Shown here in pieces: positions 13,739-13,766 of a stretch of 13,766 nt of DNA (positions are counted from its first letter, which is position 1; each line of letters opens with the position of its first letter). Origin of the DNA: Candidatus Bathyarchaeota archaeon (GTDB lineage Archaea > Thermoproteota > Bathyarchaeia > Bathyarchaeales > SOJC01). Location: NCBI GenBank assembly GCA_030641425.1, contig DAOWHM010000022.1:1-13766 (forward strand), read 5' to 3'. The position numbers and the translations under genes were made by a program. The notes under the pieces were generated by a model. It saw only the letters and a list, made by a program, of their open reading frames with translations, did not search any database and was not told where the DNA came from.

Positions 13739-13766
13739 TAGGCATTTCTTGACTTTCATCTACACA

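Noticed and set aside
1..13766. tRNA genes, CRISPR arrays, transposases or integrase attachment sites
   Set aside because: Reading the intergenic regions showed no cloverleaf, no regularly spaced repeats and no mobile-element proteins.

Overview
The window looks archaeal. Supporting evidence: two F420-dependent enzymes of the tetrahydromethanopterin (H4MPT) C1 pathway (Mer and Mtd), an ADP-forming acetyl-CoA synthetase, Lrp/RAM and ribbon-helix-helix type regulators, AT-rich TATA-like boxes at about the archaeal distance before many genes, and heavy use of TTG/GTG starts combined with short Shine-Dalgarno sequences. The presence of both an H4MPT-type Mer and an acetogen-type MetVF pair suggests an uncultured acetogenic or organoheterotrophic archaeon, with Bathyarchaeia (Thermoproteota) as my best guess and Asgard or related lineages as alternatives. 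This placement is inference: the window has no rRNA or other phylogenetic marker.

Left part (1-5032): an electron-transfer and methylene-reductase island. On the minus strand lie a 701-residue flavoprotein (GltD/NfnB-like core, ferredoxin domain and C-terminal MvhD domain) and, downstream of it, an FrhB/FpoF-like F420-binding iron-sulfur protein. Divergent from them, across a 176-bp promoter region, are metV and metF, which overlap by 4 bp. In acetogens MetVF is associated with HdrA/MvhD-type electron carriers. Here the same idea appears with a GltD-MvhD fusion and an FrhB-like protein, and no HdrABC is visible in the window. My main hypothesis is an electron path from F420H2 and/or NAD(P)H to MetVF.

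Middle part (5033-6799): small genes and regulators. These are a zinc-ribbon protein, a ribbon-helix-helix protein whose C-terminal part faintly resembles V4R sensor domains, and a convergent Lrp/AsnC regulator. A 266-bp divergent intergenic region follows, carrying a perfect 16-bp inverted repeat.

Central C1 cluster (6800-9697): a 92-aa unknown protein, mer, two tandem stand-alone RAM (Lrp ligand-binding) domain proteins, a possible 30-codon ORF coupled to the second RAM gene, and mtd with its own promoter. Mtd and Mer perform consecutive steps (methenyl- to methylene- to methyl-H4MPT) with F420H2, or the reverse. The RAM proteins sit between them as possible small-molecule sensors.

Right part (9698-13766): a large ADP-forming acetyl-CoA synthetase (alpha-beta fusion) with a C-terminal GNAT acetyltransferase domain, which would turn acetyl-CoA into acetate plus ATP. 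It is followed by a very small lysine-rich gene on the minus strand (38 aa), a four-helix membrane protein and a divergent Nudix hydrolase. Read together, the genes fit reductive C1 metabolism feeding acetyl-CoA and ATP formation by Acd, or the oxidative reverse. The carbonyl branch (CODH/ACS) and the formyl steps are not in this window. No tRNA, rRNA, CRISPR array, transposase or integrase was seen.
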